Positions 23,880 to 34,900 of a stretch of 64,000 nt of DNA are shown in pieces. The position numbers were made by a program, and so were the translations under genes. The stretch's first letter is position 1. Each line of letters starts with the position of its first letter. Under the pieces are notes generated by a model. It was not told the DNA's origin, ran no database searches, and worked only from the letters and a program-made list of their open reading frames with translations. Origin of the DNA: Macrostomum hystrix (taxonomy: Eukaryota; Platyhelminthes; Macrostomidae); NCBI GenBank assembly GCA_950097015.1, contig CATNEN010000014.1, positions 1,240,001 through 1,304,000 of the forward strand. Direction: 5' to 3'.

Positions 23880-24180
23880 CTCCTCTGGCTCCAACTCAGC
23901 CGCCCGCCTGGCCGCGGCCTTTTCTTCACTTTTGGTGGCGGCGGTGGCGGGCTGCGCGTGTGGGAGGCTCCCCTGGCCTTTCTCTATCTTCCACTTCTCC
24001 TGCCTAAGCGGGCGCCCACCCACCCCACGCCGCCCCTCTAATACTCATTGGGGAGGCGGCTGAGCTAAAAATAGAAACGCTGGGGTGGCGGGCCGGAGGG
24101 TGTGGAAAAGGATTAACTAGAGGCCACAACCGGAGGGGTGAGGCGGGCGAGTGTACACTCGGGGAACTTATACGCGCCCA
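23880..24180. promoter_or_regulatory. CpG-rich block with MEF2-like site, candidate promoter
   Basis: This GC-rich island upstream of the PTPRN-like exons contains CTAAAAATAG at 24065-24074, a perfect match to the MEF2/MADS consensus YTAWWWWTAR. No canonical TATA box was placed. Whether it drives the minus-strand PTPRN exons or something else is unknown. Confidence 0.3.
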
Positions 24181-24689
24181 ATGCTATCGGGTTCACTGTT
24201 TGCACTGAGGGAGCGCTGAGCAGCATTGTGTTGGGCTAAGAAGCGAACAAACTCTACACGGACAAGGCTAAGAAAGAGCAGGACCCGCCCTGCCTGTACC
24301 GCCCTCGCTTTTGGGCTCCGCGCATTTTGTCTGCGCGCCTCACATCCGCAACCCGAGTTGGTCTCTGGGCTTGGCACTTCCCTCATTCCCTGCCCCAAAC
24401 CCCAAAGTCTACAGGTTCGCTCCGCCTGCTGCTCCCATGGGATCAGGGCAACTTAGAGACTGCTTCTTGGGAAGGGAGCGCGCACCCAACTTGTGAATGG
24501 GATATTGATTCACAAGTATTTTATCAGAAACAATGTGGAGGCGAAATGAGGACCAAACCAAAAATCAAATGCGGTGTTGACGGAATTAGCAAAATATTAT
24601 TCAGCCATAGTTCCTACTCGGAGGGCGTCCACGCAAATATTTTTGCCCGACGCAAAAAGTGGAAAAAACACAGCTATTGTGCACGACTG

Positions 24690-24755
24690 GGTCATTCTGT
24701 ATGACTGGGTCATTGTGTATGATTGAGTCATTGTGTATGATTGAGTCATGATGAC
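24690..24755. repeat. Tandem repeat, 18-bp unit, about four copies
   Basis: Copies of TGACTGGGTCATTGTGTA with TGATTGAGTCA variants. Confidence 0.88.
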
Positions 24756-25126
24756 TGGATCTGGGTGATTCTGGGTAGAGTTTGGGCTGGTTGTGGGTGG
24801 GACTCTAATTATACGGACAATCTCGTAGTGCTCTGCACGAATGGGCTGGAAAGTATAATGAGAAGGTGCTGAAGAACGGATCGAGCGTTCCAGGGTCAGT
24901 TCACGGTGATCGATCTGCCTGGCTTTCAGAAGTAAATTTAACAGCTGATATATATTTTTCTTTACCAACCAGCAGGTAGTTAGTAGTAGCATGCGCGTTT
25001 TATTTAAGAAAAAGTAGCGAAAAGTAGCACAAGGACCTACGTTGCCGTGCCGGAGGTCCCTCCGCCACCGGGGAAATGTTGGCCTCGTCCTCATGCAGCT
25101 GATTAATTTGAACCTCTGCCTGACAG

Positions 25127-26153
25127 TCTGCGGCTACGTCCCGTTCTGGCGCTGGTGCTGACTGAGCACATCCTTGCGGAAGGCTCGGCGGCCAACACGA
25201 TGTTTAACGTGAGCCCCTCGAGAACAGACTCAATTATCGCTTCATAAATTTATCTCCTAACAATCTGCGGGAATCGAACTCAATGCCAAGCAGGTGGCAG
25301 AGCGGTCTAACACGTTTGCCTCTCGCGCGAAGGTCCCTGGGCTCGATTCCGCGGCGAGGCCACATTCATTTGGGGCGCAGCCGCGGAGAGAAGGCTTGGG
25401 AGCTTATCGTGCAATTTTCGCCCCTGAGGGCCGAGCTCCAAGGCACATTTTATTGTACAGCTGTGTGAGCGGATACCTGCGTAACGGCATCTGTGTGCGT
25501 GTGTGCTCAGGAGTCAGCGAAATGGGCAGAATTGCCTCAGAACTGGCTGTGGGTCCAGTGTTACTAAATGGTGTGCTATTATCCACAACCCTCCAACAAT
25601 TAATGTTATTAAAATGTTATTAAAACTGGCCACTTGCCAGCCAATCAGGTTCCGCAGCTGCGTGGGGCGCCGCTGCCAGCTGCGCAGCTTCGCCGTTGCG
25701 CTGCTGTTTGTAGCCCTCGCCGAATTCCCCACCTTCGTGGCGTGGCACCTGATTTCCGGCGGCAGCCAAGAGTTCTTGGCCAGCGTGCTGCTGCTAGTGA
25801 TGCAGGCGTCTCAGACCTACCTGCCCGTGCCGCTGGTCCTGCTGGTTGCAAGCGTCACCAGCGTGAAGCTGCTGGCCGCCAGACGGCCCGGCGATGTCGC
25901 AGACGTACCGGCCGGCGGCCTGGTCGCCACGCGCATCCTGCTGCCGCTGGCCGCCAGCTTTTTGCTCTTCCAGCTGCCCGGCGCGGCTTTCGTCACCTTC
26001 GAGCTGCACCGCGTCAGCCCCGACTGGCTCGTGACCGTCAGCGACCTGCTGACCACCATGGATTGCACAGGCAGCTTTGTCTTTTACTCATCCAGCGCCC
26101 GATTCCGCAGCCTGGTGCGCCAGCTGTTTAGCGGCAAACGTATAAGCACCTAG
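25127..26153 (+). CDS. Divergent class A GPCR, 3' part (TM3 end to TM7)
   Basis: Two exons, 25127-25208 (tentative) and 25641-26153 (TAG). The second encodes about 170 residues with four hydrophobic helices: TM4 (FAVALLFVALAEFPTFVAW), TM5 (SVLLLVMQASQTYLPVPL), TM6 (ATRILLPLAASFLLF) and TM7 (LLTTMDCTGSFVFY then SSSARFR). The layout resembles invertebrate neuropeptide (FMRFamide-receptor-like) GPCRs, where TM7 usually reads NSSVNFxxY; here it is DCTGSFVFY. The first exon joins in phase and could supply the end of TM3, with EHI at the DRY position. TM1-TM2 were not found, so this may be a pseudogene or an incomplete model. A SINE occupies the intron. Ligand unknown. Confidence 0.6.
25284..25625 (+). 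mobile_element. tRNA-derived SINE, copy 4 (GPCR intron)
   Basis: Plus-strand copy with A box TGGCAGAGCGG at about 25296, B box GCTCGATTCC, the conserved ATTTGGGGCGCAGCCGCGGA stretch and a TTATTAAAA tail. It occupies most of the intron before the last GPCR exon. Confidence 0.85.
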
Positions 26154-26377
26154 TGCCGCTGAACCTGGGCGCCCTGAACGGAGGAGACCTTAGCGTCAAG
26201 CGCCGGCTGCGGCGTTGAAACGCGTTGACACCAGCCTAAGAGAATCCCTCTAACCGGTGGGCGCGGGGTCCGTTGAGCCCCTCTGATGACCCAGAGTAGA
26301 GCTGAATTTCGAATTTATTTGTCTGTTTTTTTATTTCAGTGCAATCTCTCCGACGCATGTCAGACTTTAAATTCCTA

Positions 26378-27892
26378 GGTGTTAGATACAGCCAGAGCTT
26401 TCAAGTACTGTCTCAGGTGTTAGATACAGCCAGAGCTCTCAAGTACTGTCTCAGGTGTTAGACACAGCCAGAGCTCTCAAGTACTGTCTCAGGTGTTAGA
26501 CACAGCCAGAGCTCTCAAGTACTGTCTCAGGTGTTAGACACAGCCAGAGCTCTCAAGTACTGTCTCAGGTGTTAGACACAGCCAGAGCTCTCAAGTACTG
26601 TCTCAGGTGTTAGATACAGCCAGAGCTCTCAAGTACTGTCTCAGGTGTTAGATACAGCCAGAGCTCTCAAGTACTGTCTCAGGTGTTAGATACAGCCAGA
26701 GCTCTCAAGTACTGTCTCAGGTGTTAGATACAGCGAGAGCTCTCAAGTACTGTCTCAGGTGTTAGATACAGCCAGAGCTCTCAAGTACTGTCTCAGGTGT
26801 TAGATACAGCCAGAGCTCTCAAGTACTGTCTCAGGTGTTAGACACAGCCAGAGCTCTCAAGTACTGTCTCAGGTGTTAGACACAGCCAGAGCTCTCAAGT
26901 ACTGTCTCAGGTGTTAGACACAGCCAGAGCTCTCAAGTACTGTCTCAGGTGTTAGATACAGCCAGAGCTCTCAAGTACTGTCTCAGGTGTTAGATACAGC
27001 CAGAGCTCTCAAGTACTGTCTCAGGTGTTAGACACAGCAAGAGCTCTCAAGTACTGTCTCAGGTGTTAGACACAGCCAGAGCTCTCAAGTACTGTCTCAG
27101 GTGTTAGACACAGCCAGAGCTCTCAAGTATTGTCTCAAGTGTTAGATACAGCCAGAGCTCTCTAGTACTGTCTCAGGTGTTAGACACAGCCAGAGCTCTC
27201 AAGTACTGTCTCAGGTGTTAGACACAGCCAGAGCTCTCAAGTACTGTCTCAGGTGTTAGACACAGCCAGAGCTCTCAAGTACTGTCTCAGGTGTTAGATA
27301 CAGCGAGAGCTCTCAAGTACTGTCTCAGGTGTTAGATACAGCCAGAGCTCTCAAGTACTGTCTCAGGTGTTAGATACAGCCAGAGCTCTTAAGTACTGTC
27401 TCAGGTGTTAGACACAGCCAGAGCTCTCAAGTACTGTCTCAGGTGTTAGATACAGCGAGAGCTCTCAAGTACTGTCTCAGGTGTTAGATACAGCCAGAGC
27501 TCTCAAGTACTGTCTCAGGTGTTAGATACAGCCAGAGCTCTCAAGTACTGTCTCAGGTGTTAGACACAGCCAGAGCTCTCAAGTACTGTCTCAGGTGTTA
27601 GATACAGCCAGAGCTCTCAAGTACTGTCTCAGGTGTTAGATACAGCCAGAGCTCTCAAGTACTGTCTCAGGTGTTAGACACAGCCAGAGCTCTCAAGTAC
27701 TGTCTCAGGTGTTAGATACAGCGAGAGCTCTCAAGTACTGTCTCAGGTGTTAGATACAGCGAGAGCTCTCAAGTACTGTCTCAGGTGTTAGATACAGCCA
27801 GAGCTCTCAAGTACTGTCTCAGGTGTTAGACACAGCCAGAGCTCTCAAGTACTGTCTCAGGTGTTAGACACAGCCAGAGCTCTCAAGTACTG
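26378..27892. repeat. Minisatellite, 38-bp unit, about 40 copies
   Basis: Highly homogeneous units starting GTGTTAGATACAGCCAGAGC. Two sites vary in runs (GATACA/GACACA and CAGCC/CAGCG), so neighbouring units fall into blocks that point to block-wise duplication. There are no unique spacers. Confidence 0.98.
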
Positions 27893-28384
27893 TTAAGCGG
27901 GAAATGCGGTTTTGAAAACTCATAAACTTTCGACTTTCCTGGCAGTCCGGCTTTTGTATTTCTCAAGAGACCTCCTGCGACTTGCTTAAGAAAGAGTCTT
28001 GAGTCCACTTCGAGGTAATCTCACGGATCAGGTCTTGGCCAGAGCAGAATAATGCAGCAAGTAAATCACCCAAGATTGGCGTGAACAAACGGCTTTACGG
28101 CCGGGCGTGTCGGCTAAGCTTTAAGACGGAAGCCGATTGGCCCTGCTACGGGCAGCGCTTTAAGTGCATTCGCAGAGGTCAGCTGAATTAACAAAATATG
28201 TACAGGTCACAGAGCCGCTTTCACTCAGTAATAAATCAGCAGCAAAATCTTAGCCTATCAAAAAAAGAATTACGGAAAGTGCAAAAAAACAATACTTAGC
28301 GAGACTTGCAAATATGTAACTTCACTTAGACAAACTCCGGGCTAATTAGCCCGCCCAGACCCGCTGTCCTCCAAATTTACTATA

Positions 28385-28980
28385 TTCAGGCCGCTGTCAC
28401 CTCACCTTCAGGCCGCTGTCACCACACCTTCAGGCCGCTGTCACCTCACCATCAGGCCGCTGTCACCTCACATTCAGGCCGCTGTCACCTCACCATCAGG
28501 CCGCTGTCACCTCACTTTCAAGCCGCTGTCGCCTCACCTTCAGGCCGCTGTCACCTCACATTCAGGCCGCTGTCACCTCACATTCAGGCCGCTGTCACCT
28601 CACTTTCAGGCCGCTGCCACCTCACCTTCAGGCCGCTGTCACCTCACCATCAGGCCGCTGTCACCTCACTTTCAGGCCGCTGTCACCTCACCTTCAGGCC
28701 GCTGTCACCTCACCATCAGGCCGCTGTCCCTCACCTTCAGGCCGCTGTCCCTCACCTTCAGGCCGCTGTCCCTCACCTTCAGGCCGCTGTCACCTCACTT
28801 TCAGGCCGCTGTCCCTCACCTTCAGGCCGCTGTCGCCTTACCTTCAGGCAGCTGTCACTCACATTCAGGCAGCTGTCGCCTTACCTTCAGGCAGCTGTCA
28901 CTCACATTCAGGCAGCTGTCACTCACATTCAGGCAGCTGTCGCCTTACCTTCAGGCAGCTGTCACTCACATTCAGGCCGC
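28385..28980. repeat. Minisatellite, 20-22-bp unit
   Basis: Units of TTCAGGCCGCTGTCACCTCA plus CC. Right-end units change to CAGGCAGCTGTCACTCACAT and CAGCTGTCGCCTTACCTTCA. Confidence 0.95.
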
Positions 28981-28984
28981 TAGA

Positions 28985-30227
28985 AAAATGAAGATAAAAC
29001 AAGAAAAGTAAAGGAAGCAGCAGGTAGACAATGTGTTTAGCGCTGTGGGGACCTTTGAATTAGACTGAAGTCAAGTTTCCTTCTATGTAATTCGAGGACA
29101 AAGGTGCAAAATACAAAATTTTGAGTGTTTAAAGTCGCCGAGAAAATAAACTAAACACGACGACAGCGGAACGAAAAATGAAGCATATAAAGCAGCAGCA
29201 GGTAACGAGTTCAGGGGCGAATATTGCAAAATACTTGCTGAAGAATCGAGTTATTAAATATGAGCTTTGTAGCATTGTTGAGTAATCAACTGTAGCGCAT
29301 TTTATTCAGGCTCATAAAATGCCAAGTAAAGTAGAGTGCAAAAGTAGGTACTGTCAGCAGTAGTGCAGTAAAAAAAACAATTTTTATTGCATTCATGCTG
29401 GGACAAATATTATAATCTGAGACTACAAAAAGTGGGGAACACAAGAAGCGAAGCGTACCGCAAAGCTGGCTAGAAAAATACACAAAAAGGGATTGTAGAC
29501 TATTGAGAAAAATTTGAGTTGCCTAGCTGTTTGGGCGTGACCAGTTTGAAACTAGAAAATATAGCTTGGGAGATTCTGCCAGATAGGAAAACTGAAGTTT
29601 TGGTAAATAGTCACTCACAGGTGCAATATGTAACTTGCTGTGTGCGCGCGCGGCATCAGAAAATTAACTGCTTATTGACAAAACCAAGGCGGCTACATAG
29701 CGGAATACTCGGCTGGCTGGCAAAGCACAACTACCCCGGCACACTGCAACACTATAGCAACACTCGGAGTACCTAATAAAACATTTAGTGCTTTTGTTTT
29801 GATGAGCACAAAGTAAGTACTCAAGCTTCCGGAATTATTGATTGTCTTACGTCAGCTTCCATTTCTCATTTTGTTTAATTCTTTGTTTTAGAAAATCTGT
29901 AGGAAGTTGGCTATGACAACGAGTCCCGTTTTTTTCCTACAAACTTTCGAGCTGGGAAAATAATCGGTTGAGTCGTTCAGTTTACATGAATAACAGAGCG
30001 CTGGAAATGCGGTTTCCAACGACCCTGATCTCCTGGCCAGATTCCAGCGAGTCAGCCAGGTGGAAACTAAAAATGAGGCTGTGGAATACCTCGCACACTT
30101 AAAAACAGGGCCTTGTAGCGAAACCAAGGAGGCCAACCGCGAGCGGCTCGATCAGCGCACAAGCTAAATGGGACAGGAGGCATAGCGAGGCGACAGAAGA
30201 AACAGCACATAGCAACAGCAGGGATAC
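28985..30227. other. Intergenic, no gene seen
   Basis: AT-rich sequence with short frames only and no recognisable domain, repeat or transposon protein. Confidence 0.45.
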
Positions 30228-30755
30228 ACACACCCACAAACTCACTCACACCAACCCACAAACTCACTCAAACCCACCCACAAACTCACTTACACCAACC
30301 CACAAACTCACTCAAAACCACCCACAAACTCACTTACACGAACCCACAATCTCACTCACACCAACCCACAAACTCACTCACACCAACCCACAAACTCACT
30401 CACACCAACCCACAAACTCACTTACACCAACCCACAATCTCACTTACACCAACCCACAATCTCACTCACACCAACCCACAAACTCACTCAAACCCACCCA
30501 CAAACTCACTTACACCAACCCACAATCTCAATCACACCAACCCACAAACTCACTCAAACCCACCCACAAACTCACTTACACCAACCCACAAACTCACTCA
30601 CACCAACCCACAAACTCACTCACACCAACCCACAAACTCACTCACACCAACCCACAAACTCACTCACAGCAACCCACAAACTCACTCACACCAACCCACA
30701 AACTCACTTACACCAACCCACAAACTCACTCACACCAACCCACAAACTCACTCCA
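30228..30755. repeat. Minisatellite, 22-bp unit
   Basis: About 24 units of CACAAACTCACTCACACCAA plus CC. A second type has CTCAAACCCACC, and there are CTTACACC variants. Confidence 0.96.
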
Positions 30756-30784
30756 CATAATTAATCGTTCCTAAGTTAGAAAGT

Positions 30785-31885
30785 AAGGTGATGGTTCCAG
30801 ATGATTCAACCAAGGGAACTGAAGGTTCCAGATGATTGAACCAAGGGAACTGAAGTTTCCAGATGATTGAACCAAGGGAACTGAAGGTTCCAGATGATTG
30901 AACCAAGGGTACTGAAGTTTCCAGATGATTGAACCAAGGGTACTGAAGGTTCCAGATGATTGAACCAAGGGAACTGAAGTTTCCAGACGATTGAACCAAG
31001 GGAACTGAAGGTTCCAGATGATTGAACCAAGGGTACTGAAGGTTCCAGATGATTGAACCAAGGGTACTGAAGGTTCCAGATGATTGAACCAAGGGTACTG
31101 AAGGTTCCAGATGATTGAACCAAGGGTACTGAAGGTTCCAGATGATTGAACCAAGGGTACTGAAGGTTCCAGATGATTGAACCAAGGGAACTGAAGGTTC
31201 CAGATGATTGAACCAAGGGTACTGAGGGTTCCAGATGATTGAACCAAGGGTACTGAGGGTTCCAGATGATTGAACCAAGGGTACTGAGGGTTCCAGATGA
31301 TTGAACCAAGGGTACTGAAGGTTCCAGATGATTGAACCAAGGGAACTGAAGGTTCCAGATGATTGAACCAAGGGTACTGAAGGTTCCAGATGATTGAACC
31401 AAGGGTACTGAGGGTTCCAGATGATTGAACCAATGAAACTGAAGGTTCCAGATGATTGAACCAAGGGTACTGAAGGTTCCAGATGATTGAACCAAGGGTA
31501 CTGAAGGTTCCAGATGATTGAACCAAGGGAACTGAAGGCTCCAGATGATTGAACCAAGGGTACTGAAGGTTCCAGATGATTGAACCAAGGGAACTGAAGG
31601 TTCCAGATGATTGAACCAAGGGAACTGAAGGTTCCAGATGATTGAACCAAGGGAACTGAAGGTTCCAGATGATTGAACCAAGGGTACTGAAGGTTCCAGA
31701 TGATTGAACCAAGGGTACTGAAGGCTCTAGATGATTGAACCAAGGGAACTGAAGGTTCCAGATGATTGAACCAAGGGTACTGAAGGTTCCAGATGATTGA
31801 ACCAAGGGAACTGAAGGTTCCAGATGATTGAACCAAGGGTACTGAAGGTTCCAGATGATTGAACCAAGGGTACTGAAGGCTCCAA
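30785..31885. repeat. Minisatellite, 31-bp unit, about 35 copies
   Basis: Units start GGTTCCAGATGATTGAACCA. A GTACTG/GAACTG polymorphism alternates along the array. It is immediately downstream of the L1-tail gene's last exon, so that gene's 3' UTR would run into it. Confidence 0.98.
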
Positions 31886-31964
31886 ACGATACGATGGAAA
31901 CAGTCAAACAGCGAAAAAAGCAGAGACCAAGTCGGAGGTCCAGGTAGTTCTCAGCTCGGGCAGC

Positions 31965-34900
31965 TCACACCTGATGGGCGTTGAAGGCGGTCCGCTTCTT
32001 GGGATCTGTGGTGTAGCCGCCAATGAAGGAGCCGTCCTCCTCGTAGCGGCCTGCAAGAAGGCGCAGGGTGCGTGGACAGGGGGTAAGCTGAAAGGCAGTT
32101 TTATAATAAAGTACAAATACCAAGTGGCCTCTATAATTCATGCGGAAGATTTACTCCGTAGGGGATAATAATCCTACAAACTGCAAGCTGCTCAGAGTAG
32201 GGGTGAATTCTAGGAAGCATTTAGCACAGCAGTCATGAGACTTGCTAGCCAGTAGGACTTAGAAAATAAAATCCCCAGTGTGAAACTGATGCACAGTGCC
32301 AAGTTTAAACTAAACGTGCGGTAGAGGCGGCCCATATATAATTGCTGACAGTTTTATTGATATTGTGGCAAACCAACTGGGCCAGGGTGCGAATTCAGCT
32401 TCCCATCCGCTTAGACGGGTCTGGCGAGTGTTTAGATTAAAGAATTGGCTTGTGTCCCCAGCTATACAAAGTTCTAGTCGGCCTCATTAATTTAAGTCAG
32501 TTCTTGGGTTGGAATCTTTAAGGAGTACGGTCAGACTCCTCAGGTAGTTGGGTCAGACTCCTCAGGTAGTTGGGTCAGACTCCTCAGGTAGTTGGGTCAG
32601 ACTCCTCAGGTAGTTGGGTCAGACTCCTCAGGTAGTTGGGTCAGACTCCTCAGGTAGTTGGGTCAGACTCCTTAGGTAGTTGGGTCAGACTCCTCAGGTA
32701 GTTGGGTCAGACTCCTTAGGTAGTTGGGTCAGACTCCTCAGGTAGTTGGGTCAGACTCCTCAGGTAGTTGGGTCAGACTCCTCAGGTAGTTGGGTCAGAC
32801 TCCTCAGGTAGTTGGGTCAGACTCCTTAGGTAGTTGGGTCAGACTCCTCAGGTAGTTGGGTCAGACTCCTTAGGTAGTTGGGTCAGACTCCTCAGGTAGT
32901 TGGGTCAGACTCCTCAGGTAGTCTGACTTACTAGAAGAAAGACAAAAAATTCTGCATCAAAGGAAGGTGCACGAATGCTATGGCGCGAGAATTCCTCACA
33001 AATCACAGATAGATCGGCAGATGCGTCATGCAGCTGCGCAGTTCACAGCAAACTGCTAACAGCGCAGCCAGTTGCAGGACAGACCGCGTTGATAAGCCTA
33101 CCACAGTTATCCAGTACAGTACAAGCTGCGCCCCGCGCCCTCGCAGCAACTGCCGGGGCGTTCAGTCCTTCTGAACTTTTCGCCCCGCTGTGAGCAAGTA
33201 CAGCTGCTTAGAGCGTGGACTGGGATCCGGATAGAACTGGGATGGAACCGCACTCGAAATTATACAAGGCCCACCTTAGCTAATGGTAGTTCTCTCGGCT
33301 GAGATTCGAATTAAGACCACACGGTCATTAAACAGTAGAACTAACAAAAGGGCAGAACTAGCCCCCGAACAATTTTTCTGTTGCACCGGAACGGAGCAGA
33401 CGAACACATGGAGCAACGCAAGCACACGAAACTCAGGAAAACGGGCCAAATTTTTGTTGCACATCTACTGAAACAATAATCAAATCGCCAGCTCTTCCAT
33501 CCGTCGAGATATTCAAAGGTTCTGGCCAAAGGTCGAATTAAAAAAAGCGTCAGCGCATTTCATACATCCCTATACATGAATTAGCACTGCGCCTCAGTGC
33601 GGCCTTCAAAATCTATCAGCTTGTCACCCAAATGTGCCTGCATCATTTCCGATTTCGGTGGTCACCTAACTTTATCTAGACAGACTGCTGGACCTTCAAG
33701 GGCTACAACAGGTACATATACAACAGGTGGAATGCCCCCATGGTATAAAAACGGGCGGCAAAATGGCCTGTTAGTCCCACTGCTGATTCACATTCAGCTA
33801 GATGTTCTAGCCAGCCGCCAAGGCACTAACCAACGTCGATGTCGTTGTCGTATTCGTCCAGCTCCTGGTCGTCTTTGCTCTCCGCCGAGATACTGGAGCC
33901 GAGCGACAGTCTGGAAGCCTTCAGACCGCCCTCCTCAGGCCGCTGGTACTCCTTAAACTGCTCCTCCTTGGCCTCCAGCTGAGGGTGGTTGCCCTGCTGG
34001 CGCTCCTTCTCGTCCAGCATGTAGGTCTGGCCGGTGTCTCTGCGCAGCAGGAACAGCAGCAAAGCAGCGATCAGCAGCAGCAGCAGCGCCGCCGCCAAGA
34101 GGCCGATCACCAAACTCGTGCTGGCGGAGGCCGCTTCTAGGGGCATCGCCTTGCCCTGGGCGAAAAGAATGACGTGGATGAATTTACAGGAAGTGGGATA
34201 TCAGGTGAATAAAGAACTGGAAGTGGGATATCAGGTGAATATAGAACTGGAAGTGGGATATCAGGTGAATAAAGAACTGGAAGTGGGATATCAGGTGAAT
34301 AAAGAACTGGAAGTGGGATATCAGGTAAATATAGAACTGGAAGTGGGATATCAGGTGAATATAGTAACTGAAAGTGGGGATATCAGCAGGGACCAGCTGT
34401 GCCGAACATCCCGGTGCATCATTCCAAGAAACAGGCAAAGGCGCACCTGGAAGTCGATGCTCATGACGATTGACTGCAGACTGCTGGTCACATCAAAGTC
34501 AGTTGAGTAGAAGCAGCGAGGATCGGCCCTGCAGTCTTTGTCACCGGCGGCTACGTCCTTAGAACCGTACCGGTCTTTGTGCATCCGAAGGTTCGCCAGG
34601 TCGGCGAGGCTGCCGGAGCCGGGCCGGTAGCGGAGGTTGAAGACAGGCGTGAGGGTCTTGCGCTTCTGCAGCTCGGCAAGAACTTTCTCGTCTGAGATTG
34701 GCAGGACCTGTCGGGCGGTGAAGAGTCGGTAAAGTCGCGAGTGAGTGAAGGCGGGAAATAACGGGAACAATTAATTATATTTACAACCGCGCACCTTAAA
34801 TGACAGTCGATTTGTGTTGCTATCGAATAAGATTTCGGACACGCCTGGCTGGTTGATGATGGCTAGGTCAGTGAGGTAGACATTGTCAATCTTGAACATG

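Noticed and set aside
24168-24456. Overlapping frames on both strands of the CpG-rich block
   Set aside because: Short, compositionally biased and unlike any family; better explained as promoter-like GC-rich DNA.
25284-25360. A functional tRNA gene
   Set aside because: A and B boxes are present but the sequence continues into a SINE body shared by four copies; no closed cloverleaf or terminator.
26378-27892. CRISPR-like regular repeats
   Set aside because: Contiguous 38-bp tandem units with no spacers, in an animal genome.
30748-31907. Three overlapping ~300-380-codon minus-strand frames
   Set aside because: 31-bp repeat read in three frames gives the same 31-residue period; not a protein repeat.
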